DNA from: Camillea tinctor
Taxonomy: Eukaryota; Ascomycota; Sordariomycetes; Xylariales; Xylariaceae
Assembly (NCBI GenBank): GCA_022578605.1
Contig: MU394052.1
Span: 1,364,001-1,428,000 of the forward strand
Length of the DNA stretch: 64,000 nucleotides
Direction of reading: 5' to 3'
Below are positions 51,501 to 62,872 of the stretch, one piece after another. The stretch's first letter is position 1; every line of letters begins with the position of its first letter. The notes beneath the pieces were generated by a model, which saw nothing but the letters and a program-made list of their open reading frames with translations, did no database searches and was not told where the DNA came from. Made by a program: the position numbers and the translations under genes.

Positions 51501-54138
51501 CGCCAACGTCGATTGCTACTGAGGACGACTCAGCCTTTGGCCTGCGCGCTGAAAATGGCAAAATCGTAATGTATTTCCAGAGTCCTAAGAAGAACGAGAT
51601 ATTACAAGCGATTCGAGGGGCCAAGACCAAGTATGGCAAGGATTCCAGGACCGTGAAGTCGTTTGAAAGACTTATCCGACCCCAAGATGTCCCAGGCACG
51701 TTGTTAAACCTTGCCTTGACGAATCTTGCTACGTCTGACGCAATGCTTCGAATATCGTCCTACAATTTGCTCGGAGCTCTCTGCCAAGCATTCAAGTTCA
51801 AAGCCGCTTCAAAGTTCATGTGCATTAAGGGTGAGTCACGATACAATTCTTTATCAAACAAGATCAGCGGCATTACTAACCTGAAGTACAGACGTTTCCA
51901 TACCTTTAGACCCGACCCAGTTCATCATAAATATTAGCAAGACCTTAGCCCAAGAAGAACCACAGCTGACATTCGACTTCTTGAATGAATTCTTCGTGGG
52001 ATGGGAAAGCTTCTCTGATGAGCAAAAGCCACTAAGTTTGGCGTATATGGCACCTTGGCTCCCCAGTCTACGCACATCCCTTCTTGGGGAAGAAGCGGAC
52101 AGCGATAAGGGCAGAGAGAAGATCGCTTCCATCTTCCGAAAGTTGATAGAAGTAACGGTGGTTGACCCTTCGCTCGTACTAACACTGGAATATACAGTAT
52201 GGCCTGCAATATATAAAGATGAGACCTTGCTAGATATTTTCCTCGAGGAAATCATGAAGGTAGCTCTATCCGTGGGGCTTTACGATGAACAAACGCACGC
52301 CCTCACTTCTATTATAACGGCAATCGGAACCATAACACTCCGTGGGAAGATTATAGCTCGCCTTCGCAAGGCCTTGAATCGTTCTTCACTCCGGCCTACG
52401 AAATACCTACCAGATAATGCTGTCTGGGGCGAGATTTGTATCCTACTTCAGTTTTGCCTCTCGCTATCATTCGACTGCGGTGTCCAGTCACAACTATACC
52501 TACCCGAGATATTCCACATTGTCACCATGCTTGCAAACATAGGCCCCCACGACATTCGAACAACAGTCTACCGGCTCCTGATAAATTCGATTCATGCGGC
52601 CTGTACATCCTTCAATCTGGACGATACCAAGCTAGCCAAGCTGCGTGGCACGTTGGAGATCCTATCTGACTCAAGAAATGACATATTCACCCCTCCTCAG
52701 AACGTAGTGCGGGATGGTATTTCCGTTGCAACAACTCATGAGTTTGGGCTGAGCCTCTCGGCTACGGAAAACCTCGCAACTCTCCTATTTGAGACATGTT
52801 CTATTGCTGCCACATCTGTGGATATGGCAAATGCTTGGCGATCCAGGTGGATGAGCTTAGTTGCTAGCACAGCTTTCCAGAACAATCCGGCGATACAACC
52901 TCGAGCGTTCACGGTCATGGGCTGCTTAGCGCGAGAAGAAGTTGACGATGACCTACTCTATCAAGTCCTTGTGGCTTTGCGCAATAGCGTTTCCCGCTAC
53001 GGAGATGATACCAGCAGCGGTATGCTTTGCGCAGTTATCTCGTCCCTATCCAAAATGATTGCCAAACTTACTTCAGCCTCTCGATACGGATTGCAATTAT
53101 TCTGGCTCGCAATATCACTTGTTCGCCTTGTACCGACAGCTCTCCTATTCAACCTCACAGCCGCCTTCTTGGAGGCTGTGTTGACCAACATTGGAACCTC
53201 GAGTGAATTGAGGAGTGACAAAATGGCCCACTATCTTCTCCAAGGTCGGAATCAGCTCGAGGAGGCCACTCTACCCCTAGATGATGTATATGGTGTTCAT
53301 TTTACACCAGAAAACTTCCACTTTGCTGTTTGCGCATGCCTTGTGCGAGGACTCACTGACCCTATCACAAGGGGTCCTGCTCTGCGCGCCCTCGCCACCT
53401 TCCTCGAAATGACCACCGACTCTTCTTCCAATAAGCCAACGAAGAATTTCTCAGCGGAATTTGGTGGTTCCCCATACCTAGCTCTTATTCGAGCCAGGGC
53501 GATTACTCCTGAGGAGGTGAAGGAGTGTCTTTGGGGAGCTGGGATCAACCCTATTAGTGTCGCCAACATTAACCCAACGCGCTCCATGCGTGACTTAGAT
53601 GCCGTCAAAGATAAAGATATTCTATTGAACACTGCAATTGAGCTGGTAGATTTTCAGACTCTGGAAGATCAAAGCCAAACCCACACCATGCTATGGTTGA
53701 GTGAACTGGCAGCAGAAAGACCAACTGTTGTCCTGCATTTGTAGGTTCCCTTTCCAGTCACAAATCTACGTTCAACTTTAGTTATACTAATACATGTTAG
53801 GTGCCCAACTATCTCCGGTCTTCTCGATGAAGTCCTCCTCCATGCTCAAAACCCCAGTACCCTTAAATCGGCACATACCTTGCTGCAGAAGTTATCTTCG
53901 AACGCAAGGTTCGCAGCGGCCTTAGAAGGTCGTGACAACTTGGCCGACATGCTAGATGACATGGGATTTGAAGGACTGTGGCGTTCAAGTTCGTTCAGTC
54001 AGACGCAGGACTATGATAAGCAATGCTTTATGTTGACGGAGAAACTTATTGAGGTTAGTACCACCTACAAGAAAGTACATTGAAGGAAACAAAAAGAAAC
54101 GCTAACTAATTGACCTTTTACAGCTTATCATCATATAA
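45574..54138 (+). CDS. Neurofibromin/IRA-type Ras GTPase-activating protein
   Basis: Fourteen exons: 45574-45627, 45734-47245, 47330-47682, 47752-47866, 47934-49460, 49523-49682, 49738-50027, 50084-50371, 50422-50883, 50933-51105, 51154-51830, 51892-53740, 53801-54053, 54124-54138; 2575 residues. Seen: the RasGAP domain from about residue 1190 to 1480, with the arginine-finger loop EILRRNCVATK (R1248 probably the finger) and the signature FLRFFCPAIVAPE (from 1360); then a Sec14-like lobe (KPFGLLVDATCYSG, VYIYNMNSAYR) and a PH-like lobe as in NF1 (about 1560-1790). Helical-repeat flanks fill the rest. Such proteins (yeast Ira1/2, Aspergillus gapA) switch Ras to the GDP state and restrain cAMP/PKA signalling and polar growth. 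The first exon has 18 codons and the last 5; both rest on splice signals. Confidence 0.95.
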
Positions 54139-55361
54139 CCCACAGACATGGTCATGATTGGTAGGGAAGGATAAACTGGGAACACAACACAATCAATAGC
54201 TATCTTTGTAATATGGTTTGCATGGAGAATTCTTTTCTAAAAGATCTGGATAAGATGATGTATGCCTGTGTTTCTTTCTTTGAAGAAAAGTTGTGGACGG
54301 CCGGTCAGGAGGTGTGTGAGATCAAGAAAATGAGACAGCCGATCCCTTTAACGCCACCCCAATCCCCTTCGCTACGAGCAAAGCTATATCCAGGTTCATA
54401 CCTAGCAAAAGTGACTACGCCGTGTACGAAAATATAAGAAGCCGTCACGGGGCGTAGAAGAAACATTCATCTAGCATAGAGGAGACAAAAAGGTTCCTCC
54501 AGATTCATAGGGAAAAGAGGAAATAAAGGAGAAAGGAAAGGAAAATGAGAAAATTGTCGAAGGGAAGAAAATATACGATCTCGCGTTGTCGAGTTATTAA
54601 GTTCACTTTGTGTCTATCTTGAGTCTTGTGTGCATATGTCTCTACTATCTAAGGGGCTTAAGGTGAGGACTACCCTCTCTCTAGCTCCCTTTCTATTCAC
54701 GTCCGATCAAGAGGGGTTGGTATAATTGTTGAAGAAGAGTGTATAAGGGAAAAAAGCAATTCGCCTAGTGTGTTGAATAAGTTGAAATAGTGTGCTATGT
54801 TAGCCTGGGTCCAAATAAAAGGAAAAGAAACAATATTATTGTAAAGCTAAAAGCAAATGCTAATAGCTTTTTGGCTATTAGCTCATATATAGTCCGTGAC
54901 AATTATGCTTATATATTCCCCAATGGTCTAGCATGGTGGTAAGCGGGTTTTGATGCTCGGGGTACAGTGTGAAGCATCTTCAACCTTTTTCTATCCTTTT
55001 TTTTCAAAAGTTGAATATTGGAGCAGCTTGATAACAGTTTCTATGCGGTGATACAAGGAGATTTGGATGTATATCGCCAGTTATAACGGGTTGTCTGTAT
55101 TGCCGCGGATTGTAGACTAGCCCCAGCCATGACGGTAGCAGCTAACACTCCCTATACCCAACCAAATAGGTCTATTGCCTTCACCTTCATGACAAAGTAG
55201 ATACAATGAATGTACACCTCATATTCCAGAGCGTAGTAAAGTCCATAATGACATTAGAAGCTCCCCTTTCTTCATATGAGGCCAAATTTAACCTCGACAA
55301 AATCAAGTTGCAAGAAATATCCCCCTTTTTTTGAGCACCCCTTTTTATTTTATTTTTTCTT
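54139..55361. other. Convergent intergenic region
   Basis: About 1.2 kb between the IRA/NF1 gene and the small secreted-peptide gene. A-rich at 54,480-54,570. The frame at 54,213-54,437 has no family resemblance. No RNA gene recognised. Confidence 0.45.
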
Positions 55362-55645
55362 TCAGAGGCATGTGAGGCAGCCACATGAGCGGTCTTCTGC
55401 GCAGGTACCACTGCAGCAGCCATTCACATCGTCATCGCAATTGGCTTGTAAGAAAGTTCCCATGTCAGTAATTGCCCCATTTTTTCTTTTTTCTCAAGTT
55501 TAGTAGACTTAGGGGGAAGGGGGGGACAAAACATACCTCCGCTAGCAAGACATCTGGGTTCAAGGAGAGGCATCGACTCGCTCTGCGGTGGCAGGGCAGC
55601 AACTATGGAGAGAAGAGCAGCTCCGACGACGAGGATGAAACGCAT
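55362..55645 (-). CDS. Small secreted cysteine-rich peptide, cystine-knot-like spacing
   Basis: Exons in transcription order 55645-55537 and 55444-55362 (intron 92 nt, donor GTATGT, branch CTGAC, acceptor CAAG) give 63 residues. Seen: a signal peptide (about 1-17, starting MRFILVVGAALLSIV), a short Pro/Ser/Glu propeptide-like stretch to about residue 31, then a mature part with eight cysteines at 32, 39, 46, 47, 51, 57, 59 and 62, i.e. C-x6-C-x6-CC-x3-C-x5-C-x-C-x2-C. That order (C..C..CC..C..C) is the inhibitor-cystine-knot pattern plus one extra pair, which suggests a compact disulfide-stabilised secreted peptide. Known fungal and animal knottins include protease inhibitors, antimicrobials, channel blockers and plant-interaction effectors; nothing here selects among these. 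Most of the cysteine-rich region lies in the second exon, so single-frame ORF calls miss it. Confidence 0.82.
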
Positions 55646-57695
55646 TTTGAGAGGAGATTAGAGGTTTTTTCTTGAGCTCAGAAGTAAGGTATAGAAAGAA
55701 GTGTATGGTTTGATAGTCGAAGGGGGATGTGGACTGGAGAGCAGTGACGAGATTCTACTTCAACATGGCGGAATCAAAGTGTCTTTATATATCCAGATCC
55801 TTCATTATTTTCTTCCGATTCTTCTTCCTACTGACATCTTCCTATCCACTCAACCTTCGCCCTTCTACCATTAGTCCGCAGCCTGATCCTCAGGATCCCG
55901 TCGAGCCCTCAAGCTTTTCAAAGCTCTCGCCCCCAAAGACATGATCACAGATTCGAAGGCACGGATGTGGCCTCAACCCCGACGTATGATCAGTGATATC
56001 ATTTTGCCGACTTTCTGACATGTGTGTATATCTTCTCAGACTCTAGTGGCTGCTTACATGCCTCACTCGATGATCTTGCAATGCTTTGTTCGTATGTTGC
56101 AATCTGGGTTTGTGGCACAGAGACTCAAGCTTTGCATAACCCAACACCGTCTTTGGATTTGGTACCATATGTAGTAAGATGTAACATCTGGGAGCTAATC
56201 AATCAAGACATTTCCCCCGGTTTCCTAAGTTGGGTGGCTAGTAGGGTAATGTTGCTAGGAAATAAGCACATCGTATAGTTGTGTTGTGTTGTGTTGCGTT
56301 GTAATAATATTGAGTACTTTACCTAATTAGAGAACTCTTTCGCTATTCTATCCTAAGAGTGTTTTCTATAGACGAAGCCTACATACGCCTTACCGGTATT
56401 TGATGTTGAGCTACCCATCAACTTCCGCACAGCTGCGGTATTTGAGTGCTTGTCAATTATGGTCAGATTCAACCCTTTTTTTGATCTGCAAAACTTCACT
56501 CGAAACTTATAATTAGAGCTACGCTTCTAGCCTGCAGGATTATGAAAGATAGAGGTCTGTATTAGTGCCGAATTTTGTAGCTCCGATGCAGTTGGTTTTA
56601 TTATCTAGGAGAAAAGGTAGTAAACGCCGCGCAGCATTATACATATCTGTACGACATGTTGCGTGGTGGGACTACAGCCTTCCTCCCTCCATCCCTCGGG
56701 GGGAAAGAATACTCTCGAACTCTCCTGGCGTTGGTCAACTTTCTGGAGGTGGTGGATGTCAGACGCCCTCCGGGAATTTTCTACTTCTTCTCGGAGAGTA
56801 AAATATTGAGGCTTACGTGCATATGATCTGAGGCGTAGACGACTACGGCAGTGGTAAAACGTAGTATTGGGATCCAAATAAGGAAGGAGAACCATAGTTT
56901 CGGGACTCCGTGATCACCGGTCCAATGTTATCCTGATTTCTTCGAGCCGAACCGCTCCTGGCGAAAATATTACTACATCTCACTAGGTTAAGTGATATTT
57001 TGGGTTAGATATTCGGTCTCTTACCCCCCTCTTTTCTTTCCGTTTCCTCCGTCGGCAAATCTATGTTATTACTATTATCAATTGAAATAGGAACAAGCAG
57101 TAAATCCATTGTGTAGCGAATTGGGAAATGCCGAAAGCACTCATGATGTATAATGCATATGTTGTGTTCAATAACAGTTCCAAAAGAGGTATAGGTAGAC
57201 GATTCTTTACAAAGGAGACTAGGACCTCTACAAAATAGAAAGAGTAAAGAGAAAAAAGTGAAGTTTGCTTGGGATGTTCAGTATTGCATAGTATTTGCAA
57301 GCACTTGAAGGGATTCAAAATTTCTAGCTAAAAGTATTTCCCTAACCCTATGTCATTAGTAGTTACATTGTGGTCGTATTGGCTTATGATAGATACTGTA
57401 CCTAGGTATATGGAGAACCCGACTAACTGACTTGCTATAGTCTATTTTTCTTTTCTTAGTTATATAATTATCTCAATTGCAGGAAGGGAAGACAAGTTTA
57501 GTATAGCGACTCGGGTAACTCTATAGTTACAAGTCTCTACAGTACCTAAGCGTATAAGTGATAAGAAAGATACACTGTGTAATGCTGAATGGATGCCACG
57601 TGACCACGCTTCTAGACTCGCGTCGCGTCGCGGAAAAAGACGAGACGAAACCAATTTAAGTAATTAATTAATACTTTTTCATCATCATCACCATT
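55646..57695. promoter_or_regulatory. Divergent intergenic region, secreted peptide and MUTYH genes
   Basis: About 2 kb. The frames at 55,729-55,944 and 56,565-56,801 have no family resemblance. One exact TACCTAGGTA lies at 57399-57408. Just upstream of the glycosylase gene are a CACGTG box at 57598-57603 and a CGCGTCGCGTCGCGG block at 57,619-57,633. Otherwise nothing recognised. Confidence 0.5.
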
Positions 57696-59675
57696 ATGAG
57701 ACGATCATCGCGAAATATCCGGCAATTGCATTCCCCAAAATTGGATGAGACATCCGTAGCTGAGGAATCAACCACTGAAGAAGAAGATGGGGTTAAAACA
57801 TATACTCGTGTGAAGAAGACTAAGTCAACAAAGAGAGTTATCAAGACTGCGCAAGCCAGTGAGGCATCGGATAATGATGATGGGGAATTCACTGAACCTG
57901 ATGCAACCCCCGTCCGTAAGAAGCGCAAAGTGACTGTTTCTTCAACCCGGAATAGCAATCGCAAAGGTGATGCACAGGTCTACGAGCGCCTCTTCAGCAG
58001 TTGCTCCACTGTTCCAACTAGGGCGATACCATGTAACCCCCCTATTCGTGCTCACAGTACCAACTACCACCGGCCTCTCCTCCTTGACAGCCGCCGACAC
58101 CGAGCCTCGCTCCTGAGTTGGTTCGACAGTGTCAGTACGGCGCGCTCCATGCCATGGCGGAAAGCCTGGATAGACCCTCGTGCTGCCCCTGAATCCACAG
58201 CGGCGGAGCTGCGCCAGCGGCTTGAGCGGCGCGCCTACGAGGTCTGGATTAGCGAGATAATGCTACAGCAGACGCGCGTGGCTGTCGTAATAGACTATTG
58301 GAATCGATGGATGGACAAGTGGCCGACCATCCAAGACCTTGCCGCTGCCGGGCCCGACGAAGTCCTCGCTGCGTGGCGCGGCCTTGGCTATTACAGCCGT
58401 GCGACGCGCATCCATCAAGCGGCGAAGCTCGTCTGTGAAGACTCTCAGATGAACGGGCTGCTGCCGCACAACGTGGATGAGCTTGTTGCTAAGGTTCCCG
58501 GCGTGGGTCGGTATACCGCCGGCGCTATCTCGGCTATTGTTTTCGGACGGGCGGCGCCCATGGTCGACGGAAATGTTCTCCGGGTTCTGAGCCGGCAGCT
58601 GGGCGTCTTTGGAGATGTTAAAACAGACAAATCTGTGATTGATCTGCTGTGGGCTGCGGCTGATGGTCTCGTAAAGGCTGTCGCTAATGATCTAGAAGAT
58701 GATGAGGCTGTTAATGATTCAGGGGAACACGCCAATGACAGACCTGGGCGATGGGGACAAGCGCTCATGGAGCTGGGCAGTACGATATGTATCCCAAAGC
58801 CCAACTGCGCGGCATGTCCCATAAGCTCGAGTTGCCGTGCTTACTCTGAGGGTCTTCAAATTGCCGTGAAAAGGGGGCTAGCCCCAAAGGAGAAAACCAC
58901 CAGCCAGACCAATTTCCCTCGTATAAACGACATCGAAGATTCCTGCGGTTTCTGCAAACCCTTTGAGGAATTTTCGCAGGACGACGAAGGCGGCGAAGAT
59001 ACCAAATCTGCAGCGCCCACGACCACCAAGGGTACCAAGGACAAAGTACGACCCAAAAACCAAACCACGCTCCAAGCATTCGCCTTTACGCCATCGACCC
59101 GGGCCAAGAAACTAAACGACCCCGACTCCGGCCTCGGCACCGCACTTTCCCCTGCAGCAATGGACGTGATCACCGCACACGCGAGGAAATTCCCCATCAA
59201 AGTGGTCAAGAAAGCCGTCCGCGAGGAAGAAACCCTCGTCTGCGCCATCCGCCGCTCCAGTGATGGGCAGTACCTGATCCACCGACGCCCAGCCAAGGGG
59301 CTGCTCGCCGGGCTCTGGGAATTCCCCAGCTCTATCCTGGCCCCCGACTACAAGAACACGGCCAAGGCGCGCAAGAGCGATGCGGAGTGCTACGCAGCGG
59401 GCTTGGTAGGGGCGGCGAATGCGAAAGGAGGCAAACCCGCAAAGTCGTCACTGAGGCACGTGGGCGAGCTGGGAAGCGTACCGTGGCTGTTCTCGCATCT
59501 GCGGCTCACGATGCATGTCCATCTATTCGAGCTAGAGGAGGGAGGGAACCCAGATAGCACATCGGACGGGACTTGTGGTGTGACGGGTCGCTGGAGTAAT
59601 GCTGTGGATGATGAGTCGATGGGGACGGGTATGCGAAAATGCTGGAACCTGGTGAAGGAGGCAAATGGCCACTGA
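57696..59675 (+). CDS. Adenine DNA glycosylase MutY/MUTYH
   Basis: One exon, 659 residues. Seen: a basic nuclear N-terminus (KKTKSTKRVIK, RKKRKV), then MPWRKAWIDP, the catalytic-Glu helix SEIMLQQTRVAVV, the helix-hairpin-helix VPGVGRYTAGAISAIVFG and the catalytic Asp in PMVDGNVLRVLSRQLG. A [4Fe-4S] cluster follows with C365, C371, C374 and C380. The C-terminal NUDIX-like domain (TLVCAIRRSSDGQYLIHRRP, GLLAGLWEFP) reads 8-oxoguanine in the opposite strand. The enzyme removes adenine mispaired with 8-oxoG. Odd: the first two cluster cysteines are five residues apart instead of the family's six. A weakly conserved stretch at about residues 90-125 could hide an intron, but the frame stays open. 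Confidence 0.94.
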   Translation: MRRSSRNIRQLHSPKLDETSVAEESTTEEEDGVKTYTRVKKTKSTKRVIKTAQASEASDNDDGEFTEPDATPVRKKRKVTVSSTRNSNRKGDAQVYERLFSSCSTVPTRAIPCNPPIRAHSTNYHRPLLLDSRRHRASLLSWFDSVSTARSMPWRKAWIDPRAAPESTAAELRQRLERRAYEVWISEIMLQQTRVAVVIDYWNRWMDKWPTIQDLAAAGPDEVLAAWRGLGYYSRATRIHQAAKLVCEDSQMNGLLPHNVDELVAKVPGVGRYTAGAISAIVFGRAAPMVDGNVLRVLSRQLGVFGDVKTDKSVIDLLWAAADGLVKAVANDLEDDEAVNDSGEHANDRPGRWGQALMELGSTICIPKPNCAACPISSSCRAYSEGLQIAVKRGLAPKEKTTSQTNFPRINDIEDSCGFCKPFEEFSQDDEGGEDTKSAAPTTTKGTKDKVRPKNQTTLQAFAFTPSTRAKKLNDPDSGLGTALSPAAMDVITAHARKFPIKVVKKAVREEETLVCAIRRSSDGQYLIHRRPAKGLLAGLWEFPSSILAPDYKNTAKARKSDAECYAAGLVGAANAKGGKPAKSSLRHVGELGSVPWLFSHLRLTMHVHLFELEEGGNPDSTSDGTCGVTGRWSNAVDDESMGTGMRKCWNLVKEANGH

Positions 59676-60152
59676 GGAGAGAACACTTGACTGGGGAAGA
59701 AGCGACTATTGTGTATGTATTGGCTTGTGATATATAAATGCTTCTCCTTCCTTTTAGGGTACCAATGATAATGATAATAGGGGATACAAGGGTGTACTTA
59801 GAGATAGACCGAGGGCATAATATTTAGGATCAGGTACTTTTTAGGAAAACATATAGAGTAAGGAATTCATATATACCCGGGGTATTAGAATTGATTATAT
59901 ATATTATATTATTCTGATATATTTTCTTAAACAAGCCTAACTTTCTACTAACTTTCTAATCCCTCCGACGCTTTTAACCATAACTAATGTACATTTTCAA
60001 AATTCCAGAGCCTTTAGTTACATTTACAAATATGGACACCCTATTATGTGAGATCAGGTGCTATTGCGTCTTGATCCGCCTCTTCCATCAGAGAATCTCT
60101 GGACGTAAGCAGTATTCTAACTACTTGCTCATTGCCTTCGATCGAGCCCGTC
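59676..60152. other. Convergent intergenic region
   Basis: About 480 bases, AT-rich (TATATA-type runs at 59,880-59,930), holding the 3' ends of both neighbours. Nothing else recognised. Confidence 0.5.
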
Positions 60153-61985
60153 CTACGAGTGGAATGCCTTTGAGACACCACCGCAAGTCGAGCATGGAAT
60201 TGCCCTTCCCTCCAAGCAACGGCCGCATTTCCTGCAATGCCAGGTGTCCGCCTTTCTACATCCTCCACAATCGTTGCAATGGCGATACTCGCTCTCTTTC
60301 ACCCAGCCTCCGAGCTGGTCCTTGAACCGGTCGACGCAGAACGAAAAATAGTAGCCCCTACCGGGAAACTCACTGGCAAGGGCCATAGTCACTAGATGTT
60401 GCATATGCATTTGCCTTTCGATCTCGGCCCCGGGCTGTGTCTGGAGAGACATCCATGCTTGGTTCCATGCCCGCAGCGATGGGTCCTCTTCAATCGCTTT
60501 CCCGCATGTGAGCTCAAAGTACATCTTGTCGAATAACCATTTCGCATCCACCTTCTGCGGCTGCGGCCTGGCCGTGTACGGCCGGTCGGCTAACCACGTA
60601 ATGAAGCATTCGTGGAGCTGATAAGGCGGATTCCCAGGCCCCATGATCCGCTCAATGTTATTGAAAGGATTCCCGCATATCTCAGTATTAATACAGCCGC
60701 ATCCTCCTATGCTACATGGAAAGCCCCTATATGTCTTAGTTAAATCCCTGTATCTTGGATTCTAGTGACCTGCTGGCAAAGATTTTTGTATACCTGGTGC
60801 TGCAGAAGCATCGCCTACATGCGAATTTCCTTCGTTTCGTATCTAATTTACTGCAATGGCAGGGCATGTTGTTTTCTTCTCGTTTCCATTCCCACTGTTC
60901 GTAGTGTTATTGGTGGCTAATCGAAGGGGAGAAGAATGTGAGTGTGAGCTTACTTCAGTAATCTCTTGTAAGGGCTCCTCATGTAGCTCCTGCATGGGCT
61001 CTTCGCGTATCTGCTGTAAGGGATCATCGGATATCGGTATACCGCCGCTCTCGCCTTCGATATCACCTACTTCAATAGAGGCAACGGGGACGATCTGCGG
61101 AAACTCAACAAGACCTTTTCTTTTATTGAACCAACTCTTGACCTCTTCGGGCGTGGGGCACTGCCTCCGTAAAACCCATGCACTCTCAAACTCAGTGATC
61201 ATCCGGTTTAGACAGTCGAACCTCTCCTTAACCACCTCGGCGGGGGGCTTCCCTTTATGTTTGCACTCCTCGAATCGTATACCTCTCCTCCGAGCCTCTG
61301 CTGCGGCTGCTTGAAAATCGCGTACGATAGTCTCACCTAGGGATTTGCGCATGGCCTTGGCGTATTTGTGTACTTGTCCATTGTGGCTCGGAGTAGTGGG
61401 AGGTTGATCTCGGACATCCAGGCCCCAAGTAACTATCTGGCTATCAACAGCCATAGGTCCCACTGGAGCCCTTGGGTTCTCAATTGAAGCTAGAATAGCA
61501 CCCTAGAAGAAGATGCGGTCAACATCTCGACAGCCTCGAGATATTCACTTATTCCGATGCAAACCACTTACCGGTGAACTATGTCTTTCTGCAGTCCAGG
61601 TCAACAGCCGGGGTCGTTGATAAAGCCAGCCTCGATACCAGTCATGGTAGCGGGGCGTCTCTGGGACAAGATCGCCCACCAGGGTGGTACCCAGAGAGTC
61701 GATAGCATGGTCCAGGATGGTCTGCACTCTCTTACAAAAGCGAGAGCAGTCTCCCCGTTCTTCGACCGTATTCAACACATTAACCATGATACGCATGTCT
61801 TCATCGTAGGCTCTTCTCACGGCCTCCTTGAGATCTCTGGTCATAGAAGCCACGAAGGATTCGATCATGGTGGCGTGCTCCGGTATTAACACCGGCTTAA
61901 ACGGATCGGTGCACTGGCGCTTCGCCGGGTGGGGGTCATGAGCAGAAGGCAAGCCACGCTTATTGAATGGGCGAGTATTCTCCAT
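60153..61985 (-). CDS. Nuclear-type protein with two cysteine clusters (CXC-like and zinc-ribbon-like)
   Basis: Exons in transcription order 61985-61572, 61502-60954, 60894-60794 and 60726-60153 give 545 residues. Exon 3 is 101 nt; without it the cysteine region is lost to stops. Seen: an N-terminal basic patch with KRGLPSAHDPHPAKRQ, a helical middle, an acidic EEP repeat (EEPMQELHEEPLQEITE), then cluster 1 at about 333-371: C333-x-C335, C347-x2-C350-x-C352, C359, C364-x-C366, C371, ending CGNPFNN, which resembles the CXC (tesmin/TSO1-type) DNA-binding fold. Cluster 2 at 505-536 is C-x2-C-x2-C-x7-C-x2-C-x2-C-x7-C-x2-C, containing HCRKCGRC, likely binding two or three zinc ions. I do not recognise a named family; nucleic-acid binding or a chromatin role is inference. 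The start at 61985 is the only plausible ATG for exon 1. Confidence 0.78.
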
Positions 61986-62872
61986 TATTTCCAGGTTAGT
62001 AAATCGAAAATATGCATTCAGTGATGATAATACCAGGACAATTTGGGTGAGAATTTGAAGTGAGAAGTCAGGCAGGGATATGCCAACGTGATGGAGCTGT
62101 GAATCTCATTTTAAAAGGGCTCCACTGTTAGAGTCAGCCCGCTTTAAAGCACTGGGCAGACTAACAACCTTCCACCCCCTTTTTTTGGCCAACTTATTAG
62201 GTTACTATTCCCGTCGATACCTGACCCATTTCTTCCCCCAAAGAATATGTATCCGAGTTATGTAAAAATACACACAAAGTCGTCAACTCTTTCTATTTTA
62301 GTTTATCCTAAGCATTTCTTTTTACCAGCTGAGAACTAAACTTATTATATTGGTGTACAGAGTATTAATAGAATGAATAGATCTAGCAGATCTGATAGAT
62401 CCTAGAATGACATATGATAACCCATTTATGGGTCTAGTTCACTATGGCCTTCCCGAAGAGGTACTGCTACAGAAATATGATTGGTAGTTCTGGTTCACTA
62501 ACGAACTCTGATAAGTTTAAATTTCTACTACACATCCTTACACAGCATAGAGATGCTTACATGAGAATATAGATGAAGCCTTATATAAGAAACCTAACAA
62601 CTCCCAGACATCTGGAATTAATGAGATCATCAATACGTCATATTGATATTTACCTTTTAACAGGTCTATCAGCCGCGTACGCCAATGCTTACATAGAACT
62701 TGGTGCTTGGGTAGTATTCAAATATAATTATCAATCCAACTCCACCTTTTAAATATACTTCACTACCCCTGCACAAGGTCAATTGTGTTTGGACTACTAA
62801 TAGTTCAATAAATTGACACTATACAGAGGAAGAGAGAAAAAACCAGCGCGAGCACGCCACATATACCACAAA
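61986..62872. promoter_or_regulatory. Divergent intergenic region, cysteine-cluster and EthD genes
   Basis: About 890 bases, AT-rich. The two genes start outward from it. Holds GATCTAGCAGATCTGATAG-type palindromic words at 62,379-62,400. No gene recognised. Confidence 0.5.

Noticed and set aside
54920..54985. tRNA-like words (TGGTCTAGCATGGTGGTAAGC)
   Set aside because: An A-box-like stretch is present, but no matching B box (GGTTCRANTCC) or acceptor stem could be found.
60843..60953. Read-through of exon 2 of the cysteine-cluster gene to a stop at 60,843
   Set aside because: A good donor (GAA|GTAAGC) and the restored cysteine-rich frame after 60,894 favour splicing.
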